Translations under genes and position numbers: made by a program | Source of the DNA: JAFGDI01 sp963667715 | GTDB lineage: Bacteria > Planctomycetota > Phycisphaerae > Sedimentisphaerales > SM23-30 | Assembly: GCA_963667715.1 (NCBI GenBank) | Contig: OY763926.1 | Coordinates: forward strand, 1,240,001 to 1,304,000 | Reading direction: 5' to 3' | Length of the DNA: 64,000 nucleotides | Notes under the pieces: generated by a model | The model's input: the letters and a program-made list of their open reading frames with translations, nothing else | Databases searched by the model: none | What the model was told of the DNA's origin: nothing | In this document: positions 62,992-64,000 of the stretch, piece by piece | How positions within the stretch are numbered: position 1 is the stretch's first letter | Layout: every line of letters starts with the position of its first letter

Positions 62992-64000
62992 GTGTCGAAG
63001 AGATCATTAAAGTCATACTTAATATTCGCTGTTATATTTATATTCAATTGTATAACTATCGTCTGCAATGATGTTTCTGCTGCCCAGTATCATAGTTGGG
63101 CTGATACACCGCCAATGGGCTGGAATAGCTGGGATTGCTACGGCTGTAGTGTGACAGAGCAGGAAGTGAAGGATAATGCTGACTATATGGCAAAGAATCT
63201 TAAGGAGTGTGGGTGGGAGTATGTTGTTGTTGATATACAATGGTATGAGCCTAAGTCAGATAAGAACAGTCGTAATCCATATGAATATCCACGTAAGCTC
63301 GATACAAATATTGATGAATATGGCAGGGTGTGGCCGGTAGAAAACAAGCATCCATCTTCTGTTAATGGTAATGGTTTCAAGCCACTGGCTAAATACGTTC
63401 ATTCATTAGGATTGAAGTTTGGTGTTCATATGATGAGAGGTATTCCAAAGCTTGCCTATGAACGTAATACTAAAGTATTGGGTACAAACTATACAGCAAG
63501 GGATATTGCAAATGTAAATAGTACCTGCCCCTGGAACCCGGACATGTATGGTGTTGACGCATCGAAGCCGGGAGCTCAGGAGTATTATAATTCTGTGATG
63601 GATATGGTTGCCAGTTGGGGTGTTGATTATGTGAAGATCGATGACCTGAGCAGACCTTACTATCAGGGTGAAATTGAGCTTATACGAAATGCAATAGACC
63701 AGTGCGGTCGGAAGATAGTTTTCAGTACATCACCAGGAGCTACTCCTCTTACCGCAGGTGAACATGTTGCAGAAAATGCTAATCTGTGGCGAATTAGTGA
63801 TGATTTCTGGGATAGCTGGCATGCACTGAAGGAGCAGTTCCTGCGTTTGCATAACTGGAGCAGGTATTGCGGCGATGGTCATTATCCGGATGCCGATATG
63901 CTGCCGTTGGGTAAGGTGCGTGCTCGTGCCAATGGTAGCTGGACAAAGTTTAGCAAGGTTGAACAGAAGACTATGATGTCTCTTTGGTTTATCGCCCGTT
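62992..64000 (+). CDS. GH27 alpha-galactosidase-like enzyme (3' end beyond the window)
   Basis: A secreted glycosidase, 336 codons in the window with no stop. A signal peptide covers about 1-36 and is followed by the GH27/36 opening 'DTPPMGWNSWDCYGCSVTEQ'. The nucleophile is probably D217 in 'DYVKIDDLSRP', and the acid/base D270 or D271 in 'WRISDDFWDSW'. The family removes terminal alpha-galactose (some members alpha-GalNAc) from glycans. Cysteines suggest disulphides in the periplasm or outside. The start is GTG 62992 with AAAGGGGG 8 bases upstream. It fits the glycan-degrading set with the GH92 enzymes. Confidence 0.9.
   Translation, partial: MSKRSLKSYLIFAVIFIFNCITIVCNDVSAAQYHSWADTPPMGWNSWDCYGCSVTEQEVKDNADYMAKNLKECGWEYVVVDIQWYEPKSDKNSRNPYEYPRKLDTNIDEYGRVWPVENKHPSSVNGNGFKPLAKYVHSLGLKFGVHMMRGIPKLAYERNTKVLGTNYTARDIANVNSTCPWNPDMYGVDASKPGAQEYYNSVMDMVASWGVDYVKIDDLSRPYYQGEIELIRNAIDQCGRKIVFSTSPGATPLTAGEHVAENANLWRISDDFWDSWHALKEQFLRLHNWSRYCGDGHYPDADMLPLGKVRARANGSWTKFSKVEQKTMMSLWFIAR

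Overview
The window looks like a chromosomal segment of a Planctomycetota bacterium of the Phycisphaerae / Sedimentisphaerales type. This placement is an inference from gene content: two PEP-CTERM sorted secreted proteins, a GLUG-repeat protein with a C-terminal dockerin-like 'D-x-ADF-x-x-x-A-x-x-W' tail, paired GH92 enzymes plus a GH27 enzyme, the HAWG-type IleRS, many GTG/TTG starts and moderately AT-rich DNA. No rRNA, tRNA, CRISPR array, transposase or integrase was found by eye.

Layout. 1-4.8 kb: the 5' end of a dihydroorotase gene, a bacteriohemerythrin, a small gene behind a structured leader, a beta-propeller lipoprotein, purH and a small membrane protein. 5-12 kb: a membrane/helical-repeat protein, a rhomboid protease, menA-menG (late menaquinone synthesis), a BASS transporter and an N-acetylhexosamine-kinase-like protein. 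12-21.5 kb: rodA (minus), a hybrid histidine kinase with its own receiver, a LuxR-type regulator with Glu in place of the phospho-acceptor Asp, birA, two Planctomycete-style hypothetical genes and a PEP-CTERM protein.

21.6-31.8 kb: queA, nadA and an ATP-grasp gene, then a tight gene cluster: TetR regulator (with a good promoter and an operator-like inverted repeat), lysine 2,3-aminomutase with both lysine-binding Asp residues, a GNAT-deacetylase fusion, two overlapping D-Ala-D-Ala-ligase-like ATP-grasp enzymes, and a GNAT flanked by two related palindromes. This is the best candidate for an undescribed system: a route that makes beta-lysine and then probably couples it to something, with acetylation and deacetylation fused in one chain. 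31.8-42 kb: ileS (minus), the GLUG protein, an orphan MenD-like ThDP enzyme, a strange secreted Cys-rich tandem-repeat protein and a spermidine-synthase-like membrane protein.

42-48 kb: two divergent GH92 enzymes. The first keeps the catalytic acid Glu; the second has Gln there, which in known relatives goes with cleavage of mannose-1-phosphodiesters. 48.5-64 kb: a Gfo/Idh/MocA oxidoreductase, a small regulatory-domain membrane protein, rsmE, a very acidic tail-anchored protein, a probably leaderless small gene, hemA, a NeuB-type synthase, a 1525-residue glycogen debranching enzyme, a HTH-receiver fusion, a second PEP-CTERM protein and a GH27 alpha-galactosidase-like gene that runs off the window.

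Taken together, the region mixes housekeeping functions (purine, NAD, heme, menaquinone, queuosine, biotinylation, translation, cell shape) with glycan breakdown and sugar salvage. Starts were moved from the longest reading frame where a Shine-Dalgarno site or family length argued for it; each such choice is stated.
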